A stretch of 20,319 nt of DNA from Shewanella sp. Lineage in GTDB: Bacteria > Pseudomonadota > Gammaproteobacteria > Enterobacterales > Shewanellaceae. A model generated the notes under the pieces. That model was given only the letters and a program-made list of their open reading frames with translations. It was not told the DNA's origin and did not search any database. The first letter of the stretch is position 1. Each line of letters opens with the position of its first letter. This document shows, piece by piece, positions 1 to 9,211 of the stretch. The stretch lies in assembly GCA_004195335.1 (NCBI GenBank), contig SDWK01000509.1:1-20319 (forward strand), written 5' to 3'. The translations under genes were made by a program, and so were the position numbers.

Positions 1-357
1 GTACTACTTCGTGGTACTAAGCGTGATGACGTTGAGCGTGGACAAGTACTAGCTAAGCCTGGTTCAATCACTCCTCACACTACATTCCAGTCAGAAATCT
101 ACGTTTTGTCGAAAGAAGAAGGCGGACGTCACACTCCATTCTTCAAAGGCTATCGTCCACAGTTTTACTTCCGTACAACGGACGTAACCGGTACTATCGA
201 ATTGCCTGAAGGCGTTGAGATGGTAATGCCTGGTGATAACGTACAGATGACAGTTACTTTGATCTGCCCAATCGCGATGGACGAAGGTTTACGCTTCGCT
301 ATCCGTGAAGGTGGTCGTACAGTTGGTGCTGGTGTTGTAGCTAAGATCGTCGCTTAA
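1..357 (+). CDS. tuf: Elongation factor Tu, C-terminal part (5' end outside window)
   Basis: The reading frame is open from base 1 and ends with TAA at 355-357, giving the last 118 residues of EF-Tu. This GTPase delivers aminoacyl-tRNA to the ribosomal A site. What remains is the end of domain II ([20 protein letters not shown]) and all of domain III, including the [24 protein letters not shown] stretch read in pieces and the terminal [13 protein letters not shown]. The GTP-binding domain lies upstream, outside the window. The position just before rpsJ matches the str operon order (rpsL-rpsG-fusA-tuf) of gammaproteobacteria. It could be either tuf copy; the neighbour rpsJ favours the str-operon copy. 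The open left edge reflects the window boundary and is not a sign of a broken gene. Confidence 0.98.
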   Translation, partial: VLLRGTKRDDVERGQVLAKPGSITPHTTFQSEIYVLSKEEGGRHTPFFKGYRPQFYFRTTDVTGTIELPEGVEMVMPGDNVQMTVTLICPIAMDEGLRFAIREGGRTVGAGVVAKIVA

Positions 358-382
358 TCGCGATTACTCTTGCTAAACATCC

Positions 383-410
383 AAAAAGGAAGCTCCGGCT
401 TCCTTTTTTT
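383..410 (+). terminator. Intrinsic terminator of tuf
   Basis: The stem GGAAGC (388-393) pairs with GCTTCC (398-403) around a TCCG loop. It is extended by A5 against T5 and is followed by a T-run to 410. It lies 26 bases after the tuf stop codon and separates the tuf transcript from the S10 promoter. Confidence 0.92.
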
Positions 411-505
411 ATGTCTGAAATAAACTGGTAATTTCTCAAAATATTCGTATAATCAGCGCCACATTATTGAATTTAATCTATTTGACGCTAATTCAATCAA
501 TGGGG

Positions 506-533
506 TTGATCTGAGGCTTTAAATCAGTATAAT
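506..533 (+). promoter_or_regulatory. Promoter of the S10 operon
   Basis: A perfect TATAAT -10 box at 528-533 lies 16 bases downstream of TTGATC (506-511, four of six matches to TTGACA). Transcription would start near 540, giving a leader of about 160 nt before rpsJ. That is close to the 172-nt S10 leader of E. coli. The start site is predicted from the sequence only. Confidence 0.75.
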
Positions 534-539
534 ACCCCT

Positions 540-1013
<474 letters not shown>

Positions 1014-1028
1014 TAAGAGGTTTTCGAG

Positions 1029-1667
1029 ATGGCTATCGGTCTTATCGGTCGTAAAGTGGGTATGACTCGCATCTTCACTGAAGATGGTGCGTCTATCCCG
1101 GTTACAGTAATTGAAATCGCTTCTAACCGTGTTACTCAGGTGAAAACCTTAGAAACTGACGGTTACAGAGCGCTTCAAGTGACTACTGGTACCAAAAAAG
1201 CTAACCGCATCAATAAGCCACAAGCAGGTCACTTTGCTAAGGCTGGCGTTGAAGCCGGTCGTGGTTTGTGGGAAGTGCGTTTGGCAGATGATGAAGGCGT
1301 CGGCATCGAAGTTGGTGCTGAGCTAAATGTTGATATCTTCGCTGATATAGCGAAAGTTGATGTTACAGGTCAATCTAAAGGTAAGGGTTTCCAAGGCGGT
1401 ATTAAGCGTTGGAACTTCCATGCACAAGACATGACACACGGTAACTCACTTTCACATAGATCCAACGGTTCTATTGGTCAAAACCAAACACCTGGTCGCG
1501 TTTTCAAAGGTAAGAAAATGTCAGGCCACATGGGTGCAGAGCGTGTTACTACTCAAAATCTAGACGTTATACGTGTAGATGCTGAGCGCAACTTGCTATT
1601 GGTTAAGGGTGCTGTTCCGGGAGCCACAAATGGCAACCTGATCATCAAACCTGCCGTTAAAGCTTAG
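1029..1667 (+). CDS. rplC: 50S ribosomal protein L3
   Basis: This 212-residue protein is close to the 209 residues of E. coli L3. L3 is an early assembly protein that binds 23S rRNA near its 3' end, and its extension reaches towards the peptidyl-transferase centre. The N-terminal [14 protein letters not shown] and the central extension [16 protein letters not shown] are visible. So is the loop SIGQNQTPG (residues 148-156), where a glutamine is methylated by PrmB in relatives. AAGAGG at about 1015-1020 acts as ribosome-binding site. It lies between rpsJ and rplD in the standard order. Confidence 0.99.
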   Translation: MAIGLIGRKVGMTRIFTEDGASIPVTVIEIASNRVTQVKTLETDGYRALQVTTGTKKANRINKPQAGHFAKAGVEAGRGLWEVRLADDEGVGIEVGAELNVDIFADIAKVDVTGQSKGKGFQGGIKRWNFHAQDMTHGNSLSHRSNGSIGQNQTPGRVFKGKKMSGHMGAERVTTQNLDVIRVDAERNLLLVKGAVPGATNGNLIIKPAVKA

Positions 1668-1683
1668 GTCTGAGGAGATAGTA

Positions 1684-2289
1684 ATGGAATTGGTATTGAA
1701 AGACGCACAAAGTGCTCTGGAAGTTTCCGAAACTACCTTCGGCCGTGACTTTAATGAAGCACTGGTTCATCAGGTAGTTGTAGCTTATGCTGCAAACGCA
1801 CGTCAAGGCACTCGTGCCCAAAAGACTCGTGCGGAAGTTATTGGTTCTGGCAAAAAGCCATGGCGCCAAAAAGGTACTGGCCGAGCACGTGCCGGTACTG
1901 TTAAAGGCCCAATCTGGCGTGGCGGTGGCGTAACATTCGCTGCTAAAACTCAAGATCACAGCCAAAAAGTAAACAAGAAGATGTACCGTGGAGCGCTGAA
2001 AAGCATTTTCTCCGAATTGGTACGTCAAGACCGTCTAATCGTAGTCGAGTCATTTAGTGTTGAAGCTCCTAAAACTAAAGAGCTGAAAGCTAAACTAGCT
2101 GCTATGAATCTAGAAGACGTGTTGATTGTTACTCCAGAAATTGACGAGAACTTGTTCTTGGCTGCTCGCAACTTGTACAAAGTTGACGTTCGTGACGTAG
2201 CTGGTATTGATCCAGTAAGTCTGATCGCATTCAACAAAGTACTCGTCACTGCCGATGCTGTTAAGCAAATCGAGGAGATGCTGGGATGA
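1684..2289 (+). CDS. rplD: 50S ribosomal protein L4, S10-operon autoregulator
   Basis: The protein has 201 residues, the same length as E. coli L4. L4 binds 23S rRNA domain I, and its long loop lines the peptide exit tunnel. The loop is recognisable as [21 protein letters not shown] and the following [20 protein letters not shown] (about residues 40-80). In enterobacteria free L4 also shuts down its own operon by leader attenuation and translational repression, and the leader at 540-701 has the features this needs. GAGGAGA at 1672-1678 precedes the ATG. Its last four bases overlap the rplW start (ATGA), which suggests translational coupling. Confidence 0.99.
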   Translation: MELVLKDAQSALEVSETTFGRDFNEALVHQVVVAYAANARQGTRAQKTRAEVIGSGKKPWRQKGTGRARAGTVKGPIWRGGGVTFAAKTQDHSQKVNKKMYRGALKSIFSELVRQDRLIVVESFSVEAPKTKELKAKLAAMNLEDVLIVTPEIDENLFLAARNLYKVDVRDVAGIDPVSLIAFNKVLVTADAVKQIEEMLG

Positions 2290-2585
2290 TTAGTCAAGAA
2301 CGTTTGCTAAAAGTTATTCTTGCACCACATATCTCTGAAAAGAGTACTGTTTGTGCTGAAAATGACAACACGGTAGTTTTCCGTGTAGCTATAGACGCAA
2401 CTAAAGCTGAAGTTAAAGCTGCAGTAGCTCAATTGTTCGAAGTTGAAGTAGATTCAGTTCGCACTCTAGTTAACAAAGGTAAGACCAAGCGTACCGGTGC
2501 CCGTATGGGTCGTCGTGTAGATTGGAAAAAAGCCTATGTTACTTTAGCTGCTGGTGCTGAAATCGATTTCGTCGGCGCTGAGTAA
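2286..2585 (+). CDS. rplW: 50S ribosomal protein L23
   Basis: This 99-residue protein is one shorter than E. coli L23. L23 sits at the exit of the peptide tunnel beside L29 and is the docking site for trigger factor and the signal recognition particle. The N-terminal [17 protein letters not shown] and the loop [20 protein letters not shown] are typical. The ATG lies inside the end of rplD (4-base overlap), with GAGGAG at 2272-2277 as ribosome-binding site, so translation is probably coupled to rplD. Confidence 0.98.
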   Translation: MISQERLLKVILAPHISEKSTVCAENDNTVVFRVAIDATKAEVKAAVAQLFEVEVDSVRTLVNKGKTKRTGARMGRRVDWKKAYVTLAAGAEIDFVGAE

Positions 2586-2601
2586 GCAAAGGAGAATTAT
2601 C

Positions 2602-3429
2602 ATGGCAATTATTAAGTGTAAGCCTACCTCTGCTGGTCGTCGCCACCTTGTTAAAGTGGTGAACACTGACCTGCACAAGGGTAAACCTTTTGCTGGCTTG
2701 TTGGCGAAAAAATCTAAAAGTGGTGGCCGTAACAATACTGGTCGTATCACTGTTCGTCACATAGGTGGTGGACACAAGCAGCATTACCGTATTGTTGACT
2801 TTAAACGCAACAAAGACGGTATCCCTGCAAAAGTTGAGCGTTTGGAATATGATCCAAACCGCACAGCAAACATCGCACTTGTTTTGTATGCTGATGGTGA
2901 GCGTCGTTATATCCTTGCTGCTAAAGGCATGCAAGCTGGAGATCCAATCCAGTCTGGTATCGATGCAGAAATCAAAGCGGGTAACGCTTTGCCATTACGC
3001 AACATCCCAATAGGTAGTGTTGTACACGCAGTTGAAATGAAGCCTGGTAAAGGTGCTCAGATCGCTCGTTCAGCAGGTACTTATGTTCAAGTTGTAGCTC
3101 GTGATGGCGCTTACGCTACTCTACGTCTTCGCTCTGGCGAAATGCGTAAAGTACCAGTAGACTGCCGCGCGACTATGGGTGAAGTTGGTAATGCCGAGCA
3201 TATGCTACGCCAGTTAGGTAAAGCAGGTGCTAATCGCTGGAGAGGCATACGCCCTACAGTACGTGGTGTTGCAATGAACCCAGTAGACCATCCACATGGT
3301 GGTGGTGAAGGCCGTACTTCGGGTGGCCGTCATCCAGTGTCTCCAACGGGTGTTCCAACTAAGGGTTATAAGACTCGTAGTAACAAACGCACCGACAAGT
3401 ACATCGTACGTCGTCGCAATAAAAAGTAA
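2602..3429 (+). CDS. rplB: 50S ribosomal protein L2
   Basis: The start chosen is ATG 2602, seven bases after AAAGGAG (2588-2594), giving 275 residues beginning [16 protein letters not shown] start further upstream in the same frame (2554) lies inside rplW and has no comparable site. L2 is required for subunit joining and for peptidyl-transferase activity. The [14 protein letters not shown] loop near the C-terminus, holding the conserved histidine close to the catalytic centre, is intact, as is the basic tail [13 protein letters not shown]. The usual E. coli length is 273 residues. Confidence 0.99.
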   Translation: MAIIKCKPTSAGRRHLVKVVNTDLHKGKPFAGLLAKKSKSGGRNNTGRITVRHIGGGHKQHYRIVDFKRNKDGIPAKVERLEYDPNRTANIALVLYADGERRYILAAKGMQAGDPIQSGIDAEIKAGNALPLRNIPIGSVVHAVEMKPGKGAQIARSAGTYVQVVARDGAYATLRLRSGEMRKVPVDCRATMGEVGNAEHMLRQLGKAGANRWRGIRPTVRGVAMNPVDHPHGGGEGRTSGGRHPVSPTGVPTKGYKTRSNKRTDKYIVRRRNKK

Positions 3430-3440
3430 GAGGATTCGCC

Positions 3441-3719
3441 ATGCCACGTTCTCTCAAGAAAGGTCCATTCATTGACCTACACTTGCTGAAGAAGGTAGAG
3501 AAAGCGATGGAAGCGGGAGACAAGAAGCCTATTAAGACTTGGTCTCGTCGCTCTATGATCATCCCTAATATGATTGGGTTGACCATCGCTGTCCATAATG
3601 GTCGTCAGCACGTACCTGTGTTCGTAACTGACGAAATGATCGGCCACAAGCTTGGTGAGTTTTCACCAACGCGCACTTATCGCGGCCACGTCGCTGATAA
3701 GAAAGCGAAGAAGCGATAA
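3441..3719 (+). CDS. rpsS: 30S ribosomal protein S19
   Basis: The protein has 92 residues, exactly the family length, and starts [21 protein letters not shown]19 forms a complex with S13 in the head of the 30S subunit and contacts the 50S subunit and A-site tRNA. The conserved [19 protein letters not shown] and the tail [20 protein letters not shown] are present. AGAGGA at about 3429-3434 precedes the ATG. It lies between rplB and rplV as in all gammaproteobacterial S10 operons. Confidence 0.99.
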   Translation: MPRSLKKGPFIDLHLLKKVEKAMEAGDKKPIKTWSRRSMIIPNMIGLTIAVHNGRQHVPVFVTDEMIGHKLGEFSPTRTYRGHVADKKAKKR

Positions 3720-3734
3720 TACGGGAGGAATAAG

Positions 3735-4067
3735 ATGGAAGTTTTAGCTAAACATCGTTTTGCCCGTACGTCGCCTCAGAAGTGTCGTTTGGTTGCAGAT
3801 CAAATCCGTGGACTGCCTGTTGCTAAGGCTCTCGAAATATTAACTTTCAGCCCTAAAAAAGCTGCAGTACTTGTTAAAAAAGTACTGGACTCTGCAATCG
3901 CTAATGCTGAGCACAATGAAGGTGCTGACATTGACGAGTTGAGAGTTGGAGCCATTATGATCGATGAAGGTCCAACTATGAAGCGTATCATGCCACGTGC
4001 CAAAGGCCGTGCTGATCGTATAATCAAGCGTACCAGCCACATCACTGTGGTTGTATCAGATCGCTAG
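3735..4067 (+). CDS. rplV: 50S ribosomal protein L22
   Basis: L22 binds all domains of 23S rRNA, and its long beta-hairpin forms part of the exit-tunnel constriction. The protein has 110 residues, the same as E. coli. The N-terminal [20 protein letters not shown] and the hairpin [20 protein letters not shown] (about residues 76-95) are intact. This hairpin is where macrolide-resistance changes arise in other bacteria; nothing in it looks altered. GGGAGGA at 3722-3728 is a strong ribosome-binding site. Confidence 0.99.
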
Positions 4068-4076
4068 GAGTTAGAA

Positions 4077-4766
4077 ATGGGACAGAAAGTACATCCTAAT
4101 GGTATCCGTCTGGGTATCACTAAGCCTTGGATCTCGACCTGGTACGCTGACAAGTCAGACTATGCAAAAAACTTAACTAGCGATAGTGAAGTGCGTAAGT
4201 TTCTTGAACAGAAACTTAAGCAAGCATCAGTCTCTAAGATTGTTATCGAGCGTCCAGCCAAGAGTGTTCGTGTTACTATCCACACAGCCCGTCCAGGTGT
4301 TGTGATTGGTAAGAAAGGCGAAGATGTTGAGAAGCTACGCAACGCAGTTGCAAAGCTGACTGGTATTCCAGCTCAAATTAACATCGCTGAGATCCGTAAG
4401 CCTGAGCTAGATGCTAAGCTTGTTGCCGATGGCATCGCTTCGCAGCTAGAGCGTCGTGTTATGTTCCGTCGTGCTATGAAGCGCGCAGTACAAAATGCAA
4501 TGCGTCTTGGTGCTAAAGGTATCAAGGTTCAAGTTGGCGGCCGTCTAGGCGGTGCTGAGATTGCGCGTTCGGAGTGGTATCGTGAAGGTCGTGTACCTTT
4601 GCATACCCTGCGTGCTGATATCGACTATTCAACTGCAGAAAGTCACACTCAATACGGTGTGATTGGTGTCAAAGTTTGGGTCTTCAAAGGTGAAGTTCTA
4701 GACGGCGTGGTACCGCAGCATGAAGAGCCGAAACAGCAGCCGAAGCGTAAGCCTCGCGGTAAATAG
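4077..4766 (+). CDS. rpsC: 30S ribosomal protein S3
   Basis: This 229-residue protein is slightly shorter than E. coli S3 (233). S3 lies at the mRNA entry tunnel and, with S4 and S5, contributes to mRNA helicase activity. The N-terminal [18 protein letters not shown], the KH domain with the GXXG-type motif VVIGKKGE (about residues 76-83) and the C-terminal domain ([19 protein letters not shown]) are visible. It ends in a basic tail [15 protein letters not shown] at about 4065-4070 overlaps the rplV stop and serves as ribosome-binding site. Confidence 0.99.
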   Translation: MGQKVHPNGIRLGITKPWISTWYADKSDYAKNLTSDSEVRKFLEQKLKQASVSKIVIERPAKSVRVTIHTARPGVVIGKKGEDVEKLRNAVAKLTGIPAQINIAEIRKPELDAKLVADGIASQLERRVMFRRAMKRAVQNAMRLGAKGIKVQVGGRLGGAEIARSEWYREGRVPLHTLRADIDYSTAESHTQYGVIGVKVWVFKGEVLDGVVPQHEEPKQQPKRKPRGK

Positions 4767-4777
4767 GAGAGCTGGCA

Positions 4778-5188
4778 ATGCTGCAACCAAAACGAACTAA
4801 GTTTCGCAAAATGTTCAAGGGCCGCAACCGTGGTCTTGCGAACGGCACTGAAGTAAGCTTCGGTGATTTCGGTTTGAAAGCTGTTGGACGTGGTCGTCTA
4901 ACTGCTCGTCAAATTGAAGCTGCGCGTCGTGCTATGACACGTCACATTAAACGTCAAGGTCAAATCTGGATACGCGTTTTCCCTGATAAGCCAATTACCT
5001 CTAAGCCTCTTGAAGTGCGTATGGGTAAAGGTAAGGGTAACGTTGAATATTGGGTTGCTCAAATTCAACCAGGTAAGGTTCTTTATGAGATGGATGGTGT
5101 ATCAGAGGAGTTAGCTCGTGAAGCTTTCGCTCTTGCTGCCTCTAAACTACCTCTTAAGACCACCTTTGTAACTAAGACGGTGATGTAA
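4778..5188 (+). CDS. rplP: 50S ribosomal protein L16
   Basis: The protein has 136 residues, identical in length to E. coli L16. L16 organises the A-site region of 23S rRNA and is needed for late 50S maturation. [19 protein letters not shown] at the N-terminus and the region [15 protein letters not shown] are typical; the latter includes the arginine hydroxylated by YcfD/RoxA in E. coli. TAGGAG at 4765-4770 provides the ribosome-binding site. The stop TAA shares its last base with the rpmC ATG (TAATG), implying coupled translation. Confidence 0.99.
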
Positions 5189-5379
5189 TGAAAGCGAGCG
5201 AACTAACAGAAAAGAGCGTTGAAGAATTGAACGCTGAACTGCTTGGTCTGCTGCGTGAGCAGTTTAATCTGCGTATGCAACACGCCACTGGTCAGTTGAC
5301 TCAGACTCATCAGCTTAAGATCGTGCGTCGTAACATTGCGCGCGTTAAGACTATTATTACTTCTAAGGCGGGTGCATAA
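5188..5379 (+). CDS. rpmC: 50S ribosomal protein L29
   Basis: This 63-residue, largely helical protein has the family length. L29 sits next to L23 at the peptide tunnel exit. The sequence [20 protein letters not shown] and the second helix with [15 protein letters not shown] are characteristic. Both ends overlap neighbours by one base (TAATG with rplP upstream and with rpsQ downstream), so all three genes are probably translated in a coupled way. Confidence 0.98.
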
Positions 5380-5627
5380 TGACTGATCATATCCGTACTT
5401 TGCAGGGTCGTGTACTTAGTGACAAGATGGACAAGTCTATCACTGTTGCTATTGAGCGTAAGGTTAAGCATCCTTTATACGGGAAGTACCTTAAGCGCAC
5501 TACTAAGATCCATGCACATGACGAAACAAATCAGTGTAATGCTGGCGATGTTGTGACTATTCGCGAATGTCGTCCGCTATCTAAGACTAAGTCTTGGACA
5601 TTGGTTGAAGTAATAACAAAAGCTTAA
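5379..5627 (+). CDS. rpsQ: 30S ribosomal protein S17
   Basis: S17 is a primary 16S rRNA binder at the lower body of the 30S subunit, with an OB fold. The protein has 82 residues (E. coli 84). [20 protein letters not shown] and the signature-like [18 protein letters not shown] are seen. It is the last gene of the S10 operon: a strong terminator hairpin begins 21 bases after its stop, followed by the promoter of rplN. Its ATG overlaps the rpmC stop by one base. Confidence 0.98.
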   Translation: MTDHIRTLQGRVLSDKMDKSITVAIERKVKHPLYGKYLKRTTKIHAHDETNQCNAGDVVTIRECRPLSKTKSWTLVEVITKA

Positions 5628-5647
5628 TATTTTTTAAGTTTTTAGCG

Positions 5648-5678
5648 AAACGGCTCCTTCGAGGGGCCGTTTTATTTT
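5648..5678 (+). terminator. Intrinsic terminator of the S10 operon
   Basis: The stem AAACGGCTCC (5648-5657) pairs with GGGGCCGTTT (5663-5672) with one G-U pair and a TTCGA loop, followed by TTTATTTT. It separates rpsQ from the spc operon. Some readthrough is possible. Confidence 0.9.
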
Positions 5679-5703
5679 AACACTATCTATTCTCAAAATC
5701 GGG

Positions 5704-5712
5704 TGTTATACT
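5704..5712 (+). promoter_or_regulatory. Extended -10 promoter of the spc operon
   Basis: TGTTATACT matches the extended -10 consensus TGnTATAAT at all but one position. No good -35 box lies 16-18 bases upstream, which is usual for extended -10 promoters. Transcription would start near 5719. The leader to rplN is then about 85 nt and contains the inverted repeat CCCC-AAATT-GGGG (5762-5774). A perfect TTGACA at 5725-5730 has no -10 partner and is probably chance. Confidence 0.6.
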
Positions 5713-5804
5713 TGCGCGCCTTTTTTGACAAAACTATTGTTAAAAATTGGCGGAAAAGTAGCCCCAAATTGGGGATGTGAAGTAACGTTAGCGGAGCATT
5801 TACA

Positions 5805-6173
5805 ATGATCCAAATGCAATCTACTCTAGATGTTGCCTGCAACAGTGGCGCTCGTAGAGTTCAGTGTATTAAGGTCTTAGGTGGATCTCACCGTCGTTAT
5901 GCCGGTATCGGCGACATCATTAAGGTTTCTGTTAAAGAAGCTATTCCTCGCGGTAAAGCGAAGAAAGGTGATGTTTATAGCGCGGTTGTAGTTCGTACTA
6001 AGAAAGGCGTTCGTCGTCCAGACGGTTCTGTCATTCGCTTCGATCGGAACGCAGCTGTTTTGCTTAACGCAAACAATGCACCGATTGGTACTCGTATCTT
6101 TGGCCCAGTGACGCGTGAATTGCGTAATGAACAATTTATGAAAATTGTTTCTCTGGCACCAGAAGTACTGTAA
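5805..6173 (+). CDS. rplN: 50S ribosomal protein L14
   Basis: L14 forms an intersubunit bridge with 16S rRNA helix 44 and is the target of the ribosome silencing factor RsfS. The protein has 122 residues (E. coli 123). The block [20 protein letters not shown] and the C-terminal [10 protein letters not shown] are conserved, with [10 protein letters not shown] at the end. GCGGAG at 5791-5796 precedes the ATG; a second in-frame ATG at codon 4 is less well placed. It is the first gene of the spc operon. Confidence 0.99.
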   Translation: MIQMQSTLDVACNSGARRVQCIKVLGGSHRRYAGIGDIIKVSVKEAIPRGKAKKGDVYSAVVVRTKKGVRRPDGSVIRFDRNAAVLLNANNAPIGTRIFGPVTRELRNEQFMKIVSLAPEVL

Positions 6174-6183
6174 GGAGCTTCAA

Positions 6184-6498
6184 ATGGCAGCTAAAATCCG
6201 TCGCGAAGACGAAGTAGTTATATTAGCAGGTAAAGATCAGGGTAAACGCGGTAAGGTTTCTCAGGTTCTTCCTACTGGTAAATTAATTGTTGAAGGCATA
6301 AATCTTGTCAAGAAACACCAGAAGCCAAACCCACAATTGGGTGTAGCGGGCGGTATTGTTGAGCAAGAAGCACCGATACAAGCATCAAACGTAGCGCTTT
6401 TCAACTCTGCCACTGGCAAAGCTGATCGCGTTGGTTTCCGATTTGAAGACGGCCAAAAGGTTCGTTTCTTTAAGTCGAATAGTGAACTCGTTAAGTAA
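6184..6498 (+). CDS. rplX: 50S ribosomal protein L24
   Basis: ATG 6184 gives 104 residues, the E. coli length, with AAGGAG at 6172-6177 overlapping the rplN stop. An upstream start in the same frame (6145) lies within rplN and is rejected. L24 is one of the two initiators of 50S assembly and binds the 5' end of 23S rRNA. The N-terminal KOW motif ([20 protein letters not shown], about residues 10-29) and the segment [14 protein letters not shown] are present. Confidence 0.98.
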   Translation: MAAKIRREDEVVILAGKDQGKRGKVSQVLPTGKLIVEGINLVKKHQKPNPQLGVAGGIVEQEAPIQASNVALFNSATGKADRVGFRFEDGQKVRFFKSNSELVK

Positions 6499-6500
6499 TT

Positions 6501-6595
6501 GGAGTAAACGATGGCGAAACTGCATGATAAATATCAAGAGACTGTTAGTCCTGAACTTGCAAAAAAGTTCGGTTTTAGCAGTGTCATGCAAGTCC
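6501..6595 (+). promoter_or_regulatory. Probable S8-binding translational control element at the rplE start
   Basis: TGCATGA (6521-6527, codons 4-6 of rplE) is perfectly complementary to TCATGCA (6584-6590). Next to it ACT (6519-6521) can pair with AGT (6591-6593) if one adenine is bulged. In E. coli, S8 (rpsH product) represses the spc operon by binding a structure around the L5 start, made of nearly the same bases. The complementarity is seen; S8 binding is inferred. The pairing bases are also coding, so conservation could partly reflect L5. Confidence 0.45.
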
Positions 6596-7050
6596 CTCGG
6601 ATTGAGAAAATCACCCTTAATATGGGTGTTGGCGAAGCAGTAGCAGATAAGAAAGTTATGGAGCATGCGCTTCGTGACATGACTGCTATCGCTGGTCAAA
6701 AGCCGGTTGTGACTGTAGCTCGTAAGTCAGTGGCTGGTTTTAAAATCCGTGAAGGCTACCCGATAGGCTGTAAGGTTACACTGCGCGGTGAGCGTATGTG
6801 GGAATTCTTAGAGCGTTTAGTTGATATCGCAATCCCGCGTATTCGTGATTTCCGTGGTTTGAGCGTTAAATCGTTCGATGGCCGTGGTAACTACGCAATG
6901 GGCGTACGTGAGCAGATTATCTTTCCAGAGATCCAATACGATAAAATCGATAAGATCCGCGGTATGGATGTTGTGATCACTACTTCTGCGAAGAATGACG
7001 AAGAAGGCCTAGCTTTGCTTGAAGCCTTTAACTTCCCATTCAAGAAATAA
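6511..7050 (+). CDS. rplE: 50S ribosomal protein L5
   Basis: L5 is part of the central protuberance, binds 5S rRNA with L18 and L25, and contacts the P-site tRNA. The protein has 179 residues, as in E. coli. The sequence [20 protein letters not shown] and the block [16 protein letters not shown] are typical, as are [19 protein letters not shown] and the C-terminal [26 protein letters not shown] at 6499-6504 is the ribosome-binding site. The start region overlaps the probable S8 control element. Confidence 0.99.
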   Translation: MAKLHDKYQETVSPELAKKFGFSSVMQVPRIEKITLNMGVGEAVADKKVMEHALRDMTAIAGQKPVVTVARKSVAGFKIREGYPIGCKVTLRGERMWEFLERLVDIAIPRIRDFRGLSVKSFDGRGNYAMGVREQIIFPEIQYDKIDKIRGMDVVITTSAKNDEEGLALLEAFNFPFKK

Positions 7051-7060
7051 GGGTAGCGTA

Positions 7061-7366
7061 ATGGCAAAAAGTTCAATGAAAGCACGTGAAGTAAAACGTG
7101 CCAAGCTCGTGGCTAAGTTCGCTGAAAAGCGTCTAGCTCTTAAGGCTATCATTAACAGTCCAACTACTTCTGATGAAGATCGTTGGGATGCAGTCCTTAA
7201 GTTGCAAGGTCTACCACGTGACTCTAGCGCAGCGCGTCAGCGCAATCGTTGTAGTCAAACTGGTCGCCCACATGGTTATTTACGTAAATTCGGCCTTAGC
7301 CGTATTAAATTACGTGAAGCTACTATGCGCGGTGAAGTTCCTGGCCTACGTAAGGCCAGCTGGTAA
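7061..7366 (+). CDS. rpsN: 30S ribosomal protein S14, zinc-free form
   Basis: ATG 7061 gives 101 residues starting [16 protein letters not shown], the E. coli length. The upstream in-frame start at 7019 lies inside rplE and is rejected. S14 is a late-binding protein of the 30S head. The C-terminal region [20 protein letters not shown] carries a single cysteine, so this is the long C- type without the four-cysteine zinc site of the short paralogue. GGGTAG just after the rplE stop (7051-7056) is a moderate ribosome-binding site. Confidence 0.98.
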   Translation: MAKSSMKAREVKRAKLVAKFAEKRLALKAIINSPTTSDEDRWDAVLKLQGLPRDSSAARQRNRCSQTGRPHGYLRKFGLSRIKLREATMRGEVPGLRKASW

Positions 7367-7390
7367 ACACTTGTCACGGAGTAAGCTTAT

Positions 7391-7783
7391 ATGAGCATGC
7401 AAGATCCTATAGCGGATATGTTAACCCGTATTCGTAATGGCCAAGCTGCTAACCACGTATCAGTATCTATGCCTTCTGCTAAGCTAAAAGTTGCCATCGC
7501 GCAAACGCTTAAAGAAGAAGGTTATATTATTGACTACGCCGTAGCAGATGTAGCCAAGCCTGTTCTTGAAATTACGTTAAAGTATTTCCAAGGTCAGCCA
7601 GTCGTTGAGACTATCCAGCGCGTAAGCCGTCCTGGTCTTCGTATTTACAAAGGTAAAGACGAACTTCCACGGGTTATGGGCGGTTTGGGTGTCGCAATCG
7701 TATCCACTTCTAAAGGTTTGATGACTGATCGTACTGCCCGCCAAAATGGCATGGGCGGAGAAGTTATCTGCTACGTAGCATAA
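7391..7783 (+). CDS. rpsH: 30S ribosomal protein S8, likely spc-operon autoregulator
   Basis: The protein has 130 residues, as in E. coli. S8 is a primary binder of the 16S rRNA central domain, and in E. coli it also represses translation of the spc operon at the rplE start. [20 protein letters not shown] at the N-terminus and the C-terminal RNA-binding motif [20 protein letters not shown] are intact. ACGGAG at 7376-7381 is the ribosome-binding site. A possible target for it lies at 6501-6595. Confidence 0.99.
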   Translation: MSMQDPIADMLTRIRNGQAANHVSVSMPSAKLKVAIAQTLKEEGYIIDYAVADVAKPVLEITLKYFQGQPVVETIQRVSRPGLRIYKGKDELPRVMGGLGVAIVSTSKGLMTDRTARQNGMGGEVICYVA

Positions 7784-7794
7784 AGGAGCAAGCA

Positions 7795-8325
7795 ATGTCT
7801 CGTGTCGCAAAAGCACCTGTCGCTATTCCTGCAGCCGTAGAAGTGACTTTAAACGAACAAACTATCACCGTAAAAGGTACTAAAGGTAGTTTGACTCGAG
7901 TTATAAACGCTGAAGTTTCTATTGTTGTTGAAAACAATGAAATTAAGTGTAGCCCAATTGAAGGCGTGAAAAATGCCGCTCAAGCGGGTACAGCTCGAGC
8001 TTTAATCAACAATATGGTTGTTGGTGTAACAGCTGGTTTTGAGAAGAAACTACAGTTAGTTGGTGTCGGTTACCGTGCGAAAATCGCTGGTAACGGTATT
8101 GATTTAACACTCGGTTTTTCACATCCACTAGTACATGAACTCCCTAACGGCGTAACAGCTGTTTGTCCTTCACAAACTGAAATCGTACTTTCTGGTACTG
8201 ATAAGCAGTTAGTTGGACAAGTTGCAGCTGAGATTCGCGGCTACCGTCCACCAGAGCCTTATAAAGGTAAAGGTGTACGCTATGCTGACGAACAAGTTCG
8301 TCGTAAAGAGGCTAAGAAGAAGTAG
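7795..8325 (+). CDS. rplF: 50S ribosomal protein L6
   Basis: L6 lies at the base of the L7/L12 stalk and supports factor binding. The protein has 176 residues (E. coli 177), built of two similar domains, with the second containing the family motif region ELPNGVTAV and the conserved [20 protein letters not shown] at the C-terminus. The first residues read [26 protein letters not shown] at 7783-7788 overlaps the rpsH stop and directs the ATG. Confidence 0.99.
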   Translation: MSRVAKAPVAIPAAVEVTLNEQTITVKGTKGSLTRVINAEVSIVVENNEIKCSPIEGVKNAAQAGTARALINNMVVGVTAGFEKKLQLVGVGYRAKIAGNGIDLTLGFSHPLVHELPNGVTAVCPSQTEIVLSGTDKQLVGQVAAEIRGYRPPEPYKGKGVRYADEQVRRKEAKKK

Positions 8326-8335
8326 GTAACGCGAT

Positions 8336-8686
8336 ATGGATAAGAAAACATCTCGCTTACGCCGCGCACTACGCGCCCGTAAGAAGATCCAAGAGCTGGG
8401 CGTTAATCGTCTGGTTGTACATCGTACACCACGTCACACCTATGCTCAGGTAATTAGTCCTGATTCACAGGTTTTGGCGTCAGCTTCGACTGCTGAGAAA
8501 TCGGTAACAGAGCAGCTAAAGCACACAGGTAACGTCGATGCAGCTAAAGTAGTGGGTAAAACCGTTGCTGAACGTGCTATCGAAAAAGGCGTAACTGTTG
8601 TTGCATTCGATCGTTCCGGTTTCAAGTATCACGGACGTGTAGCTGCATTAGCAGACGCCGCTCGTGAAGCTGGCCTCAAGTTCTAA
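8336..8686 (+). CDS. rplR: 50S ribosomal protein L18
   Basis: L18 binds 5S rRNA in the central protuberance. The protein has 116 residues (E. coli 117) and starts with the basic stretch [35 protein letters not shown] and the C-terminal [20 protein letters not shown] are characteristic. GTAGGT at about 8323-8328 is a weak ribosome-binding site. The gene sits between rplF and rpsE in the normal order. Confidence 0.98.
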   Translation: MDKKTSRLRRALRARKKIQELGVNRLVVHRTPRHTYAQVISPDSQVLASASTAEKSVTEQLKHTGNVDAAKVVGKTVAERAIEKGVTVVAFDRSGFKYHGRVAALADAAREAGLKF

Positions 8687-8698
8687 GGAATGATGAAA

Positions 8699-9205
8699 AT
8701 GGCTAAATTCGAAGCTCAGCAACAAAAAGATGATCTGCAAGAGAAATTAGTTGCAGTAAATCGTGTTTCAAAAGTAGTTAAAGGCGGACGTATCTTTAGC
8801 TTCACTGCGCTAACTGTAGTCGGTGATGGTAATGGTAAGGTCGGCTTTGGTTATGGTAAAGCGCGTGAAGTACCAGCAGCAATTCAGAAAGCAATGGAAA
8901 AGGCTCGCCGTAACATTGTAAACGTTGAATTGATCAATGGTACTCTGCACCACCCTGTAAAGGGCCGTCATACTGGATCGCGTGTTTACATGCAACCAGC
9001 ATCAGACGGTACCGGTATTATTGCCGGTGGCGCAATGCGTGCCGTATTGGAAGTAGCAGGCGTTCATAACGTTCTGTCGAAAGCATACGGTTCTACTAAC
9101 CCGATTAACATCGTTCGCGCAACTGTAGATGCGTTGGTGCACATGAAGTCACCAGCACAAATCGCAGCTAAGCGTGGCTTGAATGTTAAAGAAATTCGAG
9201 GTTAA
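8699..9205 (+). CDS. rpsE: 30S ribosomal protein S5
   Basis: Three in-frame ATGs occur at 8690, 8693 and 8699. AAGGAA (8685-8690), at the rplR stop, overlaps the first and sits nine bases from the third, so ATG 8699 is chosen. It gives 168 residues starting [12 protein letters not shown], against 167 in E. coli. S5 acts in translational accuracy and, with S3 and S4, lines the mRNA entry. The double-stranded-RNA-binding-like N-terminal domain ([20 protein letters not shown]) and the C-terminal region [20 protein letters not shown] are intact. Confidence 0.98.
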   Translation: MAKFEAQQQKDDLQEKLVAVNRVSKVVKGGRIFSFTALTVVGDGNGKVGFGYGKAREVPAAIQKAMEKARRNIVNVELINGTLHHPVKGRHTGSRVYMQPASDGTGIIAGGAMRAVLEVAGVHNVLSKAYGSTNPINIVRATVDALVHMKSPAQIAAKRGLNVKEIRG

Positions 9206-9211
9206 TGCACC

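Noticed and set aside
448..453. Perfect TATAAT between the tuf terminator and the S10 promoter
   Set aside because: No acceptable -35 box lies 15-19 bases upstream, and it would give a leader of about 245 nt. The box at 528-533 fits better. It could still be a minor start.
1657..2028. Antisense ORF of 123 codons opposite rplD
   Set aside because: It is a mirror of the rplD coding frame with no recognisable domain. Similar antisense ORFs opposite rplB, rplV, rpsM, rpoA and ccmC are rejected for the same reason.
5725..5730. Perfect TTGACA -35 box before rplN
   Set aside because: No -10-like hexamer occurs 15-19 bases downstream.
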